A stretch of 64,000 bases of DNA from Saprospiraceae bacterium (GCA_041392805.1 JAWKLJ010000002.1:3611001-3675000), one strand, 5' to 3'; positions 9,841 through 18,202 are shown, counted from the first letter of the stretch. Numbers and translations: made by a program. The notes: generated by a model not told the origin, from the sequence alone.

Positions 9841-10794
9841 CTAAACAAGTGTTTGCTGCACTTTCAATAAGGCCTCTTTCACCTCTACGATACTCTCCCA
9901 TTCCCTTCCAGGCTCTCCATGCTCAATCCCGCAATAGCCATGAAAGCCAGCGTTAAGAACGATTTTCATCATTTTAGTATAATCCAATGGCGATTGGTTT
10001 CCTTTGCCATCCCACACCTTGGTTTTCACGCTGACGCCTTTAGCAAAAGGCATTAATTTTTTCACACCTTTATATGCATCATAGGATACTATCGTACCAT
10101 CCGCGGTCTTCCCAATCTGGAAATTACCAAAATCCGGAAGGGTTCCTACGGAGGGGTGATCTACTGCTTTCATCAACCCAGCCAACCACTTACCATCACT
10201 CGTAAAACCACCATGATTTTCTATTATTACATCTATTCCAAAACCCTTGGCAAACTCGCACATGCGGTACAAACCATCCGCCACCAAAGCTTGCGACTCC
10301 TTGAATGCCTGCTTGTCCTGACTCCAAGGGATAGAGGAATAGGCATTAATGCGGATGGAGTGGCAACCCAGAAACTTCGCAGCTTCTACCCATTTTTTAT
10401 GATTTTCTACGGTTTGGATACGTGTCTTCTCTTCCGCATCTCCAAGCAGGCCTTCCCGGTCGCACATGATCAGCACAGAAGTGACACCTTCTCCTTCTGC
10501 CCTCGTTTTCATTTCCTTCAGATAGGCTTTGTCCTGCGCCTTGTCCATGAAAAACTGATTGACATATTCAATCGCCTCAATGCCGTGCTTTTTGGAAAGA
10601 ACCGGAAAATCAAGGTGATCTATTTTTCCGGCGAAAAGGGGTTTATTAATAGACCATTCAGCCAGAGAAATTTTGAATAAAGGGTCCTTGGGCGGGGTAA
10701 ATGCCTGCGCAGATACCCCAGATAAACTCAATGCTGCGGTAGCCATACTTGTTTTTTTGATGAAATCTCTTCGATTTAATTTGTTAGCTGTCAT
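9841..10794 (-). CDS. TIM-barrel sugar isomerase/epimerase-like protein, Tat signal
   Basis: 317 aa. N-terminal MTANKLNRRDFIKK is a canonical Tat signal. The remainder fits the AP-endonuclease-2-like TIM barrel (xylose isomerase-like/hydroxypyruvate isomerase-like) family: IEYVNQFFMDKA, HSIRINAYSS, DVIIENHGGFTSDG (metal-binding Glu/His), TLPDFGNFQIG and GYCGIEHGEPG. These proteins often isomerise or epimerise sugars next to Gfo/Idh/MocA genes. It is transcribed with the 503-aa oxidoreductase upstream (gap 43 bp). The reaction is not determined. Confidence 0.8.
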   Translation of the reverse strand: MTANKLNRRDFIKKTSMATAALSLSGVSAQAFTPPKDPLFKISLAEWSINKPLFAGKIDHLDFPVLSKKHGIEAIEYVNQFFMDKAQDKAYLKEMKTRAEGEGVTSVLIMCDREGLLGDAEEKTRIQTVENHKKWVEAAKFLGCHSIRINAYSSIPWSQDKQAFKESQALVADGLYRMCEFAKGFGIDVIIENHGGFTSDGKWLAGLMKAVDHPSVGTLPDFGNFQIGKTADGTIVSYDAYKGVKKLMPFAKGVSVKTKVWDGKGNQSPLDYTKMMKIVLNAGFHGYCGIEHGEPGREWESIVEVKEALLKVQQTLV

Positions 10795-10837
10795 GTTGGC
10801 AATCTTTTGGATGAAGTATAAAGTACTGGTAAAACAA

Positions 10838-12349
10838 TTACATTTCCCACCCCTCCCGATAAGTCCGGCTCAGAAATTCATTAGCGGCTTTGTCGTTTGT
10901 GATTAAGGTCTTTTCTGAATCATACATTATCTTATTACCTGTCCGAAGTGCGATGGCCGCCAGGTTAATGGCCTCCGTTATAGTCGCCGCTTTGATAAAA
11001 CTGCCGGGTGTCTGCTCTTTTTTAAGCATAAATTCAACCCAGCTATTCGTCTTGCGATCAATTTCCTTCTCCGCAATTTCTTTTTGGCCGGCGTAGGCCT
11101 TCATTTTTCGACTTGGAATGATTTCTGGGTTCTCTCCTTCGAAACCTCCCAGAATTTTGCCTTCGGTGCCCACAAACATGATTCCTTCTGTGGGAATATC
11201 TCGGTTGTCCTCCTCCAGTTCAGGTGGCGCAAAAGGCTTCATGCCCCCATCATACCAATATAGGTCAAAAGCGGGAAGCGTAGTTTGGGCAGGAAATTTG
11301 AGTTGTACCATAGCTGAATAAGGAAAGGCTACTTTGTTAATCACGGGTTTGCAGACACCATTGATGCTCGTTCGGGTGAGTGTGCCATAGGCCTTTGCGC
11401 TGGTAGGGGCCTTGTCTATCCCTAGTATATTGAACAATGGAAATAGGCTATAATGGCCCATATCCGCCATGCTACCCCCTCCAAAATCATACCATCCCCG
11501 AAATACATTGTGCGTATAGTGCGGGTGGTATGGCCGATCAGGGACCGGACCTAACCATAAATCCCAGTTAAATCCTTCTGGAATAGGCGGCTGATCCTCA
11601 GGATTGCTGGTCCATTGCGGCCAGACTGGACGAAATGACCAGTTATGAATTTCCTTCAAGGTACCGATTACGCCATCGTCTATCCATTGTTTTATCAATT
11701 CATATTCAGGACGATGACTCCAAGCTAAAAGGTGTGTCACAACCCCTGTTTGCCGGGCCGTTTCAATGCTCAATTTCCCTTCCTTGATCCGGTTGGCAAT
11801 GGGTTTGTGGGTAACGACATGTTTGCCCATCTTCATCGCTTTTATAGCAATTGGCGCATGGAGATGATCTGGTGTCATGATCTTAATTGCGTCGAGGTCC
11901 TTTTCTTTCTCTAGCAATTCTCTAAAATCTTCATAGGACGAACAGCCTTTATAGGTGCCGCTGCTTTTTGATTGGCTATAGTATTTTTCAACATAGGCTT
12001 TGCCCATATCGCGCCCCCCAGGAATTCCTTTGATATCTGCGCCCCAGCTCTTGTCGCCCAACACATCCCTCATTCCATTGAGTAATCCCGAAGGCGACCA
12101 GTCCAGGTAATCCATCGAAAATTTATTGGGATCGCAAACAGAGACCACCTGAATATTGGGGTGATTTAGCAGGCGCCCCATTTCTCGCAGGCCTTGCGTT
12201 CCGCAGCCAATATTAGCAATGGTTATTTTATCAGAAGGAGGGACAAAACCCGTACCGCCTAAAACATGCCTTGGAACTATCGAAAAGGTGGCAGCTGTTG
12301 CAGCTACCTGAATAAATTCACGTCGCTTGAGATTGGTGTTGGTCTTCAT
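10838..12349 (-). CDS. Gfo/Idh/MocA family oxidoreductase with Tat signal
   Basis: 503 aa. The signal is MKTNTNLKRREFIQVAATAA (KRREFIQ). The Rossmann fold has NIGCGTQGLREMGRLL; VVTHKPIANRIKEG is the HKP variant of the EKP motif; WDLWLGPVPDRPYHP and GWYDFGGGSMADMGHY are conserved in large Bacteroidota members. It is the first gene of a minus-strand pair with the TIM-barrel gene and is divergent from osmC. It probably works on a periplasmic sugar derivative. Specificity is unknown. Confidence 0.85.
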   Translation of the reverse strand: MKTNTNLKRREFIQVAATAATFSIVPRHVLGGTGFVPPSDKITIANIGCGTQGLREMGRLLNHPNIQVVSVCDPNKFSMDYLDWSPSGLLNGMRDVLGDKSWGADIKGIPGGRDMGKAYVEKYYSQSKSSGTYKGCSSYEDFRELLEKEKDLDAIKIMTPDHLHAPIAIKAMKMGKHVVTHKPIANRIKEGKLSIETARQTGVVTHLLAWSHRPEYELIKQWIDDGVIGTLKEIHNWSFRPVWPQWTSNPEDQPPIPEGFNWDLWLGPVPDRPYHPHYTHNVFRGWYDFGGGSMADMGHYSLFPLFNILGIDKAPTSAKAYGTLTRTSINGVCKPVINKVAFPYSAMVQLKFPAQTTLPAFDLYWYDGGMKPFAPPELEEDNRDIPTEGIMFVGTEGKILGGFEGENPEIIPSRKMKAYAGQKEIAEKEIDRKTNSWVEFMLKKEQTPGSFIKAATITEAINLAAIALRTGNKIMYDSEKTLITNDKAANEFLSRTYREGWEM

Positions 12350-12539
12350 ATGCTCTTATTTGATTCCACCATGTTTTAGGCAACTAAAGATAACGAATTT
12401 TTTACATAATTATAATGATGAAATAACGAATAGGGTTAGGTATCTTCAGGTCCTTTTTGTTTATTGTTTTAGACATGGCTGTCTAATAATCCGTATTCAA
12501 ATTGTTAACCATTTAATGAATAAATAAAAAATCAAGCTT

Positions 12540-12953
12540 ATGAAACGTAAAGCAACTGCTGTTTGGAATGGTAGTGGAAAAGAAGGCACCGGCCATCTCA
12601 CTACCCAAAGTTCGGTTTTGGACAAAACCCAATATTCTTTTAGGTCGAGGTTTGAAGATGGCGTTGGCACCAACCCAGAAGAGCTAGTCGCTGCGGCTCA
12701 TGCCGGGTGTTTTGCGATGAAACTGAGTTTTAATCTTAGTGGAGCAGGGTTTGTTCCAGATGAGTTGGACGCCCAATGTACGATTACCCTGGAAGATGGC
12801 GCCATTACCAAGTCTCATATTGTACTAAAGGCTACAGTGGATGGAATAGATGGTGCACAATTCGAAGAATTGGTAAAAGATGCTGAGGCCAATTGCCCTA
12901 TTTCAAAGCTTTTAAATACAGAAATAACGGTTGATTATACCCTTAATGGGTAA
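12540..12953 (+). CDS. osmC: OsmC family peroxiredoxin
   Basis: 137 aa, full length for the family. It is a cytoplasmic thiol peroxidase reducing organic hydroperoxides. Both reactive cysteines are in place: AAHAGCFAMKL (peroxidatic) and EANCPISKLL (resolving). The N-terminal TAVWNGSGKEGTGHLTTQSS and the FEDGVGTNPEELVAAAHA block are characteristic. It stands alone, 190 bp from a divergent oxidoreductase gene, and ends just before a strong palindrome. I am confident of the family. Confidence 0.92.
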   Translation: MKRKATAVWNGSGKEGTGHLTTQSSVLDKTQYSFRSRFEDGVGTNPEELVAAAHAGCFAMKLSFNLSGAGFVPDELDAQCTITLEDGAITKSHIVLKATVDGIDGAQFEELVKDAEANCPISKLLNTEITVDYTLNG

Positions 12954-12980
12954 TTCTATATTGCTGTAAAGAAGTGGGAA

Positions 12981-13014
12981 GTCAGCAAATTTCCAAGCTT
13001 GGAAATTTGCTGAC
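12981..13014. terminator. Perfect 34-bp palindrome, probable bidirectional terminator
   Basis: Two 17-nt arms (GTCAGCAAATTTCCAAG and its exact complement) with no spacer sit between the convergent ends of osmC and the 13049-13597 gene. There is no long T-run, so it could also be a mobile palindromic repeat. It is preceded by GAAGTGGGAAGTC, the motif of the 9.7-kb array. Confidence 0.55.
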
Positions 13015-13048
13015 TCCTTCTATCTCATACTTTCCATTAGTTTGGTCT

Positions 13049-13597
13049 TTAGAGTTTTATCAATGGTATTAAATTATCTGAAATTTTCAGATTACTTAGT
13101 CCGATTTCTTTTTCCAAATATTTGATTAGTTTTCTTAAGTTTTCTTCGCTTAACCTGCCCATTGAAAATGTGATAGAATTGTTTGCTTTGATTTTCAATT
13201 TGTTAGTAAACCCATTCAAAGAAATTTCCTGGATCGAATCAGTCTGTAATTTATATTTCCAATCTGAAAAAAAAAGAATTTCGCCTTTTTTAAGAATGAG
13301 TCGATCTCTTTTTACCTTTTGTTGCAAGAACAAATTGCCGAGTTCTACAAAGACCAACCAAAAAAAGAATGAAACCATAAATTGACTCCAAAAGCTTAAT
13401 TCATGGAACCCATTTTTTGCGAAAATAAAAAAGCAATTGATCCCTAAGATAATCAAATAGAACCAGTTCACCTTAAAACCTTTCAGCTCTAGTTCGATGT
13501 GTTCTGAATTTTCAATAAAAATTCGTGTTCGATAACTTTTCATTAAAACAAAAAATGAAACAATAACCCAAAACGAAATAATTAATGCTAGATTCAT
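13049..13597 (-). CDS. Hypothetical membrane protein (two to three TM segments)
   Basis: 182 aa, not recognised. Hydrophobic segments lie at residues of about 3-18, 48-62 and 72-92, followed by a basic/polar C-terminal half (KVKRDRLILKKGEILFF, then a GRLSEENLRKLIKYLEKE helix), reminiscent of PH-like-domain membrane proteins. It is AT-rich and on the minus strand like the genes that follow, so it may be the first (distal) unit of the cassette-like array. A truncated array repeat lies upstream of its start. Confidence 0.6.
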   Translation of the reverse strand: MNLALIISFWVIVSFFVLMKSYRTRIFIENSEHIELELKGFKVNWFYLIILGINCFFIFAKNGFHELSFWSQFMVSFFFWLVFVELGNLFLQQKVKRDRLILKKGEILFFSDWKYKLQTDSIQEISLNGFTNKLKIKANNSITFSMGRLSEENLRKLIKYLEKEIGLSNLKISDNLIPLIKL

Positions 13598-13623
13598 CTT
13601 TGAGATTTGGTCAGTTTTTTTTT

Positions 13624-13690
13624 CATGAAGTTAATCGTTTGGTCTCAATGTTTGAACACCTTGAGCAAAAAGTTATGCTCGGCGGTTTTA
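13624..13690 (+). repeat. Truncated copy of the array repeat (recombinase N-terminus fragment)
   Basis: This stretch matches the core of the larger repeats at 16.7, 19.3, 22.0, 25.8 and 26.9 kb (CAATGTTTGAACACC, GAGCAAAAAGTTATGCTCGG) and then diverges after GGCGG. It is a degenerate fragment. Confidence 0.65.
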
Positions 13691-13761
13691 TCAATTTCAT
13701 TCTCTTTTGCTTGTTCGTCAGTTGCCTGGTTTAATTTGTTTAAAGTCTTCCTGTTTGGTAA

Positions 13762-14000
13762 GAGCATGTTTGGAGGTCGCTTTTGGAGGCAAAAAGTGTC
13801 AATTTTTCGCTGACTGGGATGGCTTGATACAGTGTATCAACAGCGCTTTTTGAAGTTCATACCCTTCGGTACGGACGAAAAAAGTAACGAAGTATCAGCG
13901 AAAAAGGGATAGTTTTAGGCCCAAATCGACCTTGGGAGATTCATGAACACCATAAATCACTATAAAGGCCGTGAATAAAGGGTGACCTCCAAACATGCTC
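13762..14000. mobile_element. MITE-like element, 239 bp, IS5-type inverted ends
   Basis: The termini are exact inverted repeats (GAGCATGTTTGGAGGTC at the left, complement at the right), flanked by TAA on both sides (13759-13761 and 14001-14003). The ends match those of the IS at 32575-34569, so that transposase could mobilise it. There is no coding capacity. The remaining bases to 14129 show nothing I can name. Confidence 0.8.
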
Positions 14001-14129
14001 TAAAATACTCCAGTCCTAATACTAATAACATTGAACTGCTAAAAATTAGTCAAATCTGATATTGTAGAAGCGTTTTAGCGTCATTAGTGCTTGTTCTACC
14101 CCATTACCGCCAATGGTAAAGTACTTTTT

Positions 14130-14693
14130 TCATTCATTCTTAAAGCAAGACAGCACATCTTCTTCAAAGTATGGCGCTTGATTAACCCAAAACATATAGC
14201 TGACGTTTAAGAAGTCTTTTGCAAATCCATGAAGCAATGGCACTATATTTCTTCGGGCATTTTCACCCTTATCTTTGTTTTCATTGTAATCAAAATCAGC
14301 CCCTGTTTTTCCTATATAATTTCCATCTTGAACTGCTATTCCCAGCGGAACAGTATATTCTCCCTCATGCATTAAGGCTAAAGGATTGTTGAGTTGCCCT
14401 TTTCTTGTAACCATTAAATCAGGAGCGCCGAGTCCAACACCTATTTCTTCTCCATATTGATAAATACCACGCAGATAACCTTTGTCTTCCCAAGGCAACC
14501 ACTCTCCAGGCATAAAATTTGCATATATCATTGTTGTTGAAGTAGGAAATGCTCTTTTTAATGCCAACATATTGGCTTTTAGCCCAGCTACATACTTTAG
14601 TTCAGAAAAGGTTGAATCTGTCTTTAGGCTTACACCGATTGATGTTTCTTTTGGCTTTTGATCACTAAATATGTTTTTAATCCAGTCTATCAT
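14130..14693 (-). CDS. Hypothetical protein, possible TIM-barrel/glycosidase-like
   Basis: 187 aa, no signal peptide. The segments MIYANFMPGEWLPWEDKGYL, GVGLGAPDLMV, VPLGIAVQDGNYIG and LNVSYMFWVN read like strands and loops of a beta/alpha barrel with aromatic binding residues. I do not recognise the family, and it is short for a complete barrel. It follows the signal-peptidase-like gene after 21 bp, so the two form one two-gene unit. Confidence 0.5.
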   Translation of the reverse strand: MIDWIKNIFSDQKPKETSIGVSLKTDSTFSELKYVAGLKANMLALKRAFPTSTTMIYANFMPGEWLPWEDKGYLRGIYQYGEEIGVGLGAPDLMVTRKGQLNNPLALMHEGEYTVPLGIAVQDGNYIGKTGADFDYNENKDKGENARRNIVPLLHGFAKDFLNVSYMFWVNQAPYFEEDVLSCFKNE

Positions 14694-14714
14694 TTTTGGC
14701 CGTTGTCACATCTT

Positions 14715-15419
14715 TCAATTTATCACTACTCCCCTTATATTTTCTATCGGAATACTTCCTAATATTCTTGAATCTTCTGCGTTCATTCTATTATCTCCTA
14801 AATAAAAAAAATGGCCCTCGGGTACTTCTATTGGTCCATAATTTAACCACGTCCAGGTCTTATCAATTTGATTCATTATCGGTGATTCTTCTAAAAATGC
14901 GCCAAATTCCATGTTTATCTTTTCTAACATTAGTTCTTCCTTATATCTTTCATATTTTAAGTTATCTAGAAATAGTATTGCTTTTTCCATGTAAATATTG
15001 GTAATGATATCTGTGGAAACTATTTCTTTTTCGATTCCTGATTTTTTAAATAACGCTATACTTGTTTCGTAGGCAAATTTCAAATCCTCCTCTCTATCAA
15101 TCATTTCCCCATTTCTATAACATTTCCCGTCTTTCAGCTCTATTTTATCATTACTCAACCCTACCAGTCTTCCTACTTTTAATTCAGTTTTTGCTTCTCT
15201 TACTCCAGGGATTCTTAAAGATTCTGATTTGAAATAAATTATATCATTTAGCTCAGGTAAAATTAAATTGGTGCCTATTATATAATCTCCCGAAGTGTAT
15301 CTTGGCTCCATTGATGGTGACCCTAATTTATATATTTTAAAGGCTCCGGTCAACCCTCCTATAAAAGAGGTTAGGCCTATTATAACTACCGGAATGATAT
15401 AATAATATTTAATTTTCAT
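14715..15419 (-). CDS. Signal peptidase I-like protein (S26), atypical active site
   Basis: 234 aa. One N-terminal TM segment (residues of about 7-28) is followed by the S26 Ser box GSPSMEPRYTSGDYIIG and the C-terminal box GDNRMNAEDSR. Between them, where LepB has KRxxGLPGD with the catalytic Lys, this protein reads VGRLVGLSND: Gly replaces Lys (a Lys lies two residues earlier). It may be inactive, use the neighbouring Lys, or do a specialised job. It sits alone with the 187-aa gene inside the cassette-like array, so it is unlikely to be the housekeeping enzyme. Confidence 0.75.
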   Translation of the reverse strand: MKIKYYYIIPVVIIGLTSFIGGLTGAFKIYKLGSPSMEPRYTSGDYIIGTNLILPELNDIIYFKSESLRIPGVREAKTELKVGRLVGLSNDKIELKDGKCYRNGEMIDREEDLKFAYETSIALFKKSGIEKEIVSTDIITNIYMEKAILFLDNLKYERYKEELMLEKINMEFGAFLEESPIMNQIDKTWTWLNYGPIEVPEGHFFYLGDNRMNAEDSRILGSIPIENIRGVVIN

Positions 15420-15488
15420 CTCTTTACATTATCCTCCAACTTTGATGTTTTGATTCATTTCTCATCTTGTCATTTTTTACTTGATGAC

Positions 15489-15557
15489 GGCCAACGGCCC
15501 CGCGGAGGCGCAGGCTGACCGATTAGGGAAGCTTGACGGCTAGACTTTGTTCAGCCC
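15489..15557 (-). repeat. attC-like imperfect palindrome
   Basis: It starts GGCCAACGG and ends TTTGTTCAGCC, with GC-rich arms (CCCCGCGG, GGAGGCGCAGGC) in an AT-rich surround. It lies immediately 3' of the HTH gene, as expected for the recombination site of that cassette. Confidence 0.5.
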
Positions 15558-15564
15558 ATTCTTT

Positions 15565-16101
15565 TTAAGCTCTAAATTTCAATGCATTCTTTACTTTTAA
15601 GCCTTCCAATTTTCTTTTCTCTTTATCTTGTTTTATCAAATATTCTTGCTTCTTCATGATTAATTTCCACCAAATTATTGCCGGTATCAAATGCCCAGAA
15701 TGTTCTTCTAACCTATAAACCAATTCTATATTGGGCTCCTCCCTTTCATTTAATATTCGACTTAATCGCGTATTATGAATACTTATATCTTCCGAAAATT
15801 CCTTCTTCGTTCTTCTTACTATTCTAATATATTCTTCCAAATAATTTCCAAAACTTCTCTCGGGTGAATATTCTTCCCCTTTTATATATTCTTGTATCAT
15901 AATTCGAAGACTCATTAAATCTGAAAAAATTAAATCCTTTTCTGTCCTTTTTCCTATTTGAGCCAATCTCTTCCTTCTGAATTCTGATAATACCTTTTCC
16001 TTTTCTTCTTTATCTAATTCTTCTGGTATTATATATGATTCAGCTATTTCCTCTTCACTAAGTTTTTCGCTTAATTCTTCGAACACTTTTTTATAACTCA
16101 T
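15565..16101 (-). CDS. HTH-domain protein, probable antitoxin
   Basis: 178 aa, highly charged. Residues of about 95-135 (SIHNTRLSRILNEREEP, then NIELVYRLEEHS) look like the recognition part of an XRE/Cro-type helix-turn-helix; the N-terminal half is a Glu/Lys-rich helix bundle. It overlaps the acetyltransferase-like gene upstream by 11 bp, so the two are translationally coupled. The pairing of a small GNAT-like protein with an HTH protein in one mobile unit suggests a toxin-antitoxin module. This is inference; no family name is assigned. Confidence 0.6.
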   Translation of the reverse strand: MSYKKVFEELSEKLSEEEIAESYIIPEELDKEEKEKVLSEFRRKRLAQIGKRTEKDLIFSDLMSLRIMIQEYIKGEEYSPERSFGNYLEEYIRIVRRTKKEFSEDISIHNTRLSRILNEREEPNIELVYRLEEHSGHLIPAIIWWKLIMKKQEYLIKQDKEKRKLEGLKVKNALKFRA

Positions 16102-16570
16102 ATCCTAGATATTTATGTAATAGTAATTTTGATGTGTGACCTTCTATGGCTAATAATCTCCCATATTGGGAAAATCCATATTTCCCTATGTAGTGTTTAA
16201 TCAATTTTGTCTTCGGCAGTAAGGATACAAATCCTCCATATCTCCGCTTAAATGATTCTTCACACGCAAAGGCTATTAATCCCCCTGCTATCCTATCAAT
16301 CTTCTTGTTCTTCCCTGTCTGATCTATCTTTACTTCAACCAATTCAATATGTATTCGCAATTCTTCAGGTATATCTATCAAGCACATTATTCCCAAGATT
16401 TCATCCCCCTCTTTCAAACTAATCTTGAATAACAATTCATGCTTATCGTATTCGCTTTTCCAGTCGAAGAGGAATTGTTTCTCCTTTTTGATTCGATTCA
16501 AATCTTCAGGTTTCAACATGGCTATTTCTGCTTCTAATTCTTCTCCTGTTTCAATATTCTCTAAAAACAT
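16091..16570 (-). CDS. GNAT-like acetyltransferase, probable toxin partner
   Basis: 159 aa from the ATG at 16570 (MFLENIETGEELEAE); an upstream Met at 16615 would add an unlikely Cys-rich tail. The pattern of strands ending in LVEVKI, then KIDRIAGGLIAFACEESFKRRYGG and a C-terminal YGFSQYGRLLAIEG is that of a divergent GNAT fold (helix alpha3 plus beta5). The acetyl-CoA loop is not the canonical Q/RxxGxG/A. It overlaps the downstream HTH gene. Confidence 0.55.
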   Translation of the reverse strand: MFLENIETGEELEAEIAMLKPEDLNRIKKEKQFLFDWKSEYDKHELLFKISLKEGDEILGIMCLIDIPEELRIHIELVEVKIDQTGKNKKIDRIAGGLIAFACEESFKRRYGGFVSLLPKTKLIKHYIGKYGFSQYGRLLAIEGHTSKLLLHKYLGYEL

Positions 16571-16647
16571 ATTCCCCCTGATTTTTTTACAAAAATAGCA
16601 AAACAATTTTATCAAATCAATAAATTACAAAACTTTAACTTGATTGC

Positions 16648-16712
16648 GCAGAACGATTAGTACATGCGGCGTGCCGACGTTAGGAGGCATGACCGTCATG
16701 TACATTGTTGAA
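16648..16712 (-). repeat. attC-like imperfect palindrome
   Basis: It begins GCAGAACG and ends TACATTGTTGAA. The arms TAGTACATG/CATGTACA and GGCGTGCC/GGCATGACC pair imperfectly. It precedes the array repeat at 16713. Confidence 0.55.
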
Positions 16713-16976
16713 CAGGCGATGGACTTGCCAATCTCACAAAAAATCTCCATGAAGTAGCATGAAGTTAATGGTTTTATTTCAATGTTTGAACGCCTGGAGC
16801 AAAAAGTTATGCTCGGAGGGTTATCTGATTTTACTTTGCTCAACTATGGTCGTTGTATCGAAAGGATCAGATTTGCTTCTCCCTAGCCTGGTCGCTTCGA
16901 TAAGCTACGACCTCGCCCAATAAATAAGCCTTCAATCTGGGGCGAGCCGACCGATTGAAGGCTTATTTATTGGGCA
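16713..16976 (+). repeat. Array repeat copy 1 (recombinase N-terminal fragment)
   Basis: Full-length copy of the ~260-bp repeat. On the plus strand one frame reads NGFISMFERLEQKVMLGG, then LLNYGRCI, and stops at TAG, resembling the SAM-like core-binding region of a tyrosine recombinase. It runs opposite to the cassette genes. The tail holds the strong hairpin at 16915-16975. Confidence 0.7.
16915..16975 (-). terminator. Perfect 23-bp-arm hairpin at the 3' end of the AraC gene
   Basis: GCCCAATAAATAAGCC at the left is exactly complementary to the right arm; the 15-nt loop is GC-rich (GGGGCGAGCCGACC region). It lies 8 bp beyond the AraC stop codon. Other repeat copies keep only the inner part of this stem. 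Confidence 0.6.
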
Positions 16977-16983
16977 CAGTTAT

Positions 16984-17895
16984 TCAATTCAAGTTTCTAA
17001 ATTTACTTGGGCTTATTCCTGTTTTAGACTTGAACAGATTGCTGAAATGTTGAGGATATTCAAACCCCAGTGAATACCCGATTTCACTGATCGATTGGCC
17101 CGAGTTGAGCAAAATGTTTTTTGCGCGTTCGATCACAAACAGATGAATGTGTTCTAGAGCTGTCTTCCCGGTTTCCTTTTTCAGCAGATCACTTAAATAA
17201 TTCGAAGAGAAATTCATTTCCTTCGCCAAATAGTGCACAGTGGGAATGCCTATGTTTTGCAGTTCATCTGAGTGAAAGTGTGCTTTGAGAAGGCGTTCAA
17301 ATTTTGAGACAATATCTGTGTTCAAATTGGTGCGCGTGTAGAACTGGCGGTCATAGAATCGCGTGCAATAATCCAACAGCAGTTCAATGTTTGATATGAT
17401 CAGGTTTTGACTGTGCTTGTCTAAGTTTTGACTGTATTCTTTTACAATTTTATCCAACAGGCCTTCTATCGTTCTAAGCTCTTCGTCAGAAAGGTGTAAT
17501 GCTTCGTTCACATCGTAATGGAAAAATGAATATCCATCCATTTTATCCGACAGCTTTGATTTCCGAATCAGATCGGGGTGAAATGCCAATGTCCAACCTT
17601 TATCCGTTACATTATCACTAGGCATTTCGCCTTCAAAAATGGTGACCTGACCAGGAGAAGTGAACACCAAGGTGCCCTCCTCATAGTCATAAGAATTCTT
17701 GCCATACATCAAGTTTCCACAGCCTAATTGTTTTAAGGTGATTTGATAAAGATTATTAATCACTCTCAATCCCCGAAAGTCAATTGTAGGCTTAAATTCA
17801 ACTGTTTTTACAACTGAAACCAATGGGTGTTTGGGTGCAGGAAGTCCTACTGACTGATGTGCTTGGCCGATCGTGTTTATTTCAAAAGATTGCAT
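16984..17895 (-). CDS. AraC-family transcriptional regulator
   Basis: 303 aa. The C-terminal ~100 residues contain both AraC helix-turn-helix motifs: PTVHYLAKEMNFSSNYLSDL, and ISEIGYSLGFEYPQHFSNLF with the usual FKSKTGISPSKFR ending. The N-terminal part is a cupin-like sensing domain. It lies downstream of a short SDR remnant and an Hsp31-like gene, all on the minus strand, so it probably regulates this redox/carbonyl-stress group. Confidence 0.88.
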   Translation of the reverse strand: MQSFEINTIGQAHQSVGLPAPKHPLVSVVKTVEFKPTIDFRGLRVINNLYQITLKQLGCGNLMYGKNSYDYEEGTLVFTSPGQVTIFEGEMPSDNVTDKGWTLAFHPDLIRKSKLSDKMDGYSFFHYDVNEALHLSDEELRTIEGLLDKIVKEYSQNLDKHSQNLIISNIELLLDYCTRFYDRQFYTRTNLNTDIVSKFERLLKAHFHSDELQNIGIPTVHYLAKEMNFSSNYLSDLLKKETGKTALEHIHLFVIERAKNILLNSGQSISEIGYSLGFEYPQHFSNLFKSKTGISPSKFRNLN

Positions 17896-17951
17896 CTGAT
17901 CATTTTTTGAATGAAATAAGTCTTCGATTTATCTCCTACTTAAATTAAAAA

Positions 17952-18188
17952 CTACAGACCTAGCATTTGTTGTTGCATAGCAAAAAATTCTTCATCGGAC
18001 ATTTTGTCTCTTGCTCCCAGTAACTGCTCACAATCTGCGCCTGCTCTGTTCTCTAACTCCTTGAGCTCAGATTCTTTTTCTGGTGAACGCATGGTGGCGA
18101 TCACATTCCAACCCTTTTTTTGAAATAATTTGGCGGCAGCTCTTCCTATCCCGGAGCTCGCTCCGGTTACTAAAATTGTTTTATTCAT
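17952..18188 (-). pseudogene. Internally deleted short-chain dehydrogenase
   Basis: 78 aa only. The first 45 residues are a perfect SDR start (TILVTGASSGIGRAAAKLF with the NAD(P)-binding TGxxxGIG). The sequence then jumps to GARDKMSDEEFFAMQQQ, which reads like the extreme C-terminus of such enzymes. The NNAG and YxxxK catalytic parts are missing, so roughly 170 residues have been lost without breaking the frame. It is between the AraC and Hsp31-like genes and is presumably non-functional. Confidence 0.75.
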
Positions 18189-18202
18189 GTTATTCTATAT
18201 TT

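Noticed and set aside
13607..13813. 68-codon plus-strand frame
   Set aside because: It runs from the truncated array repeat into the MITE end; a chance frame over two repeats.
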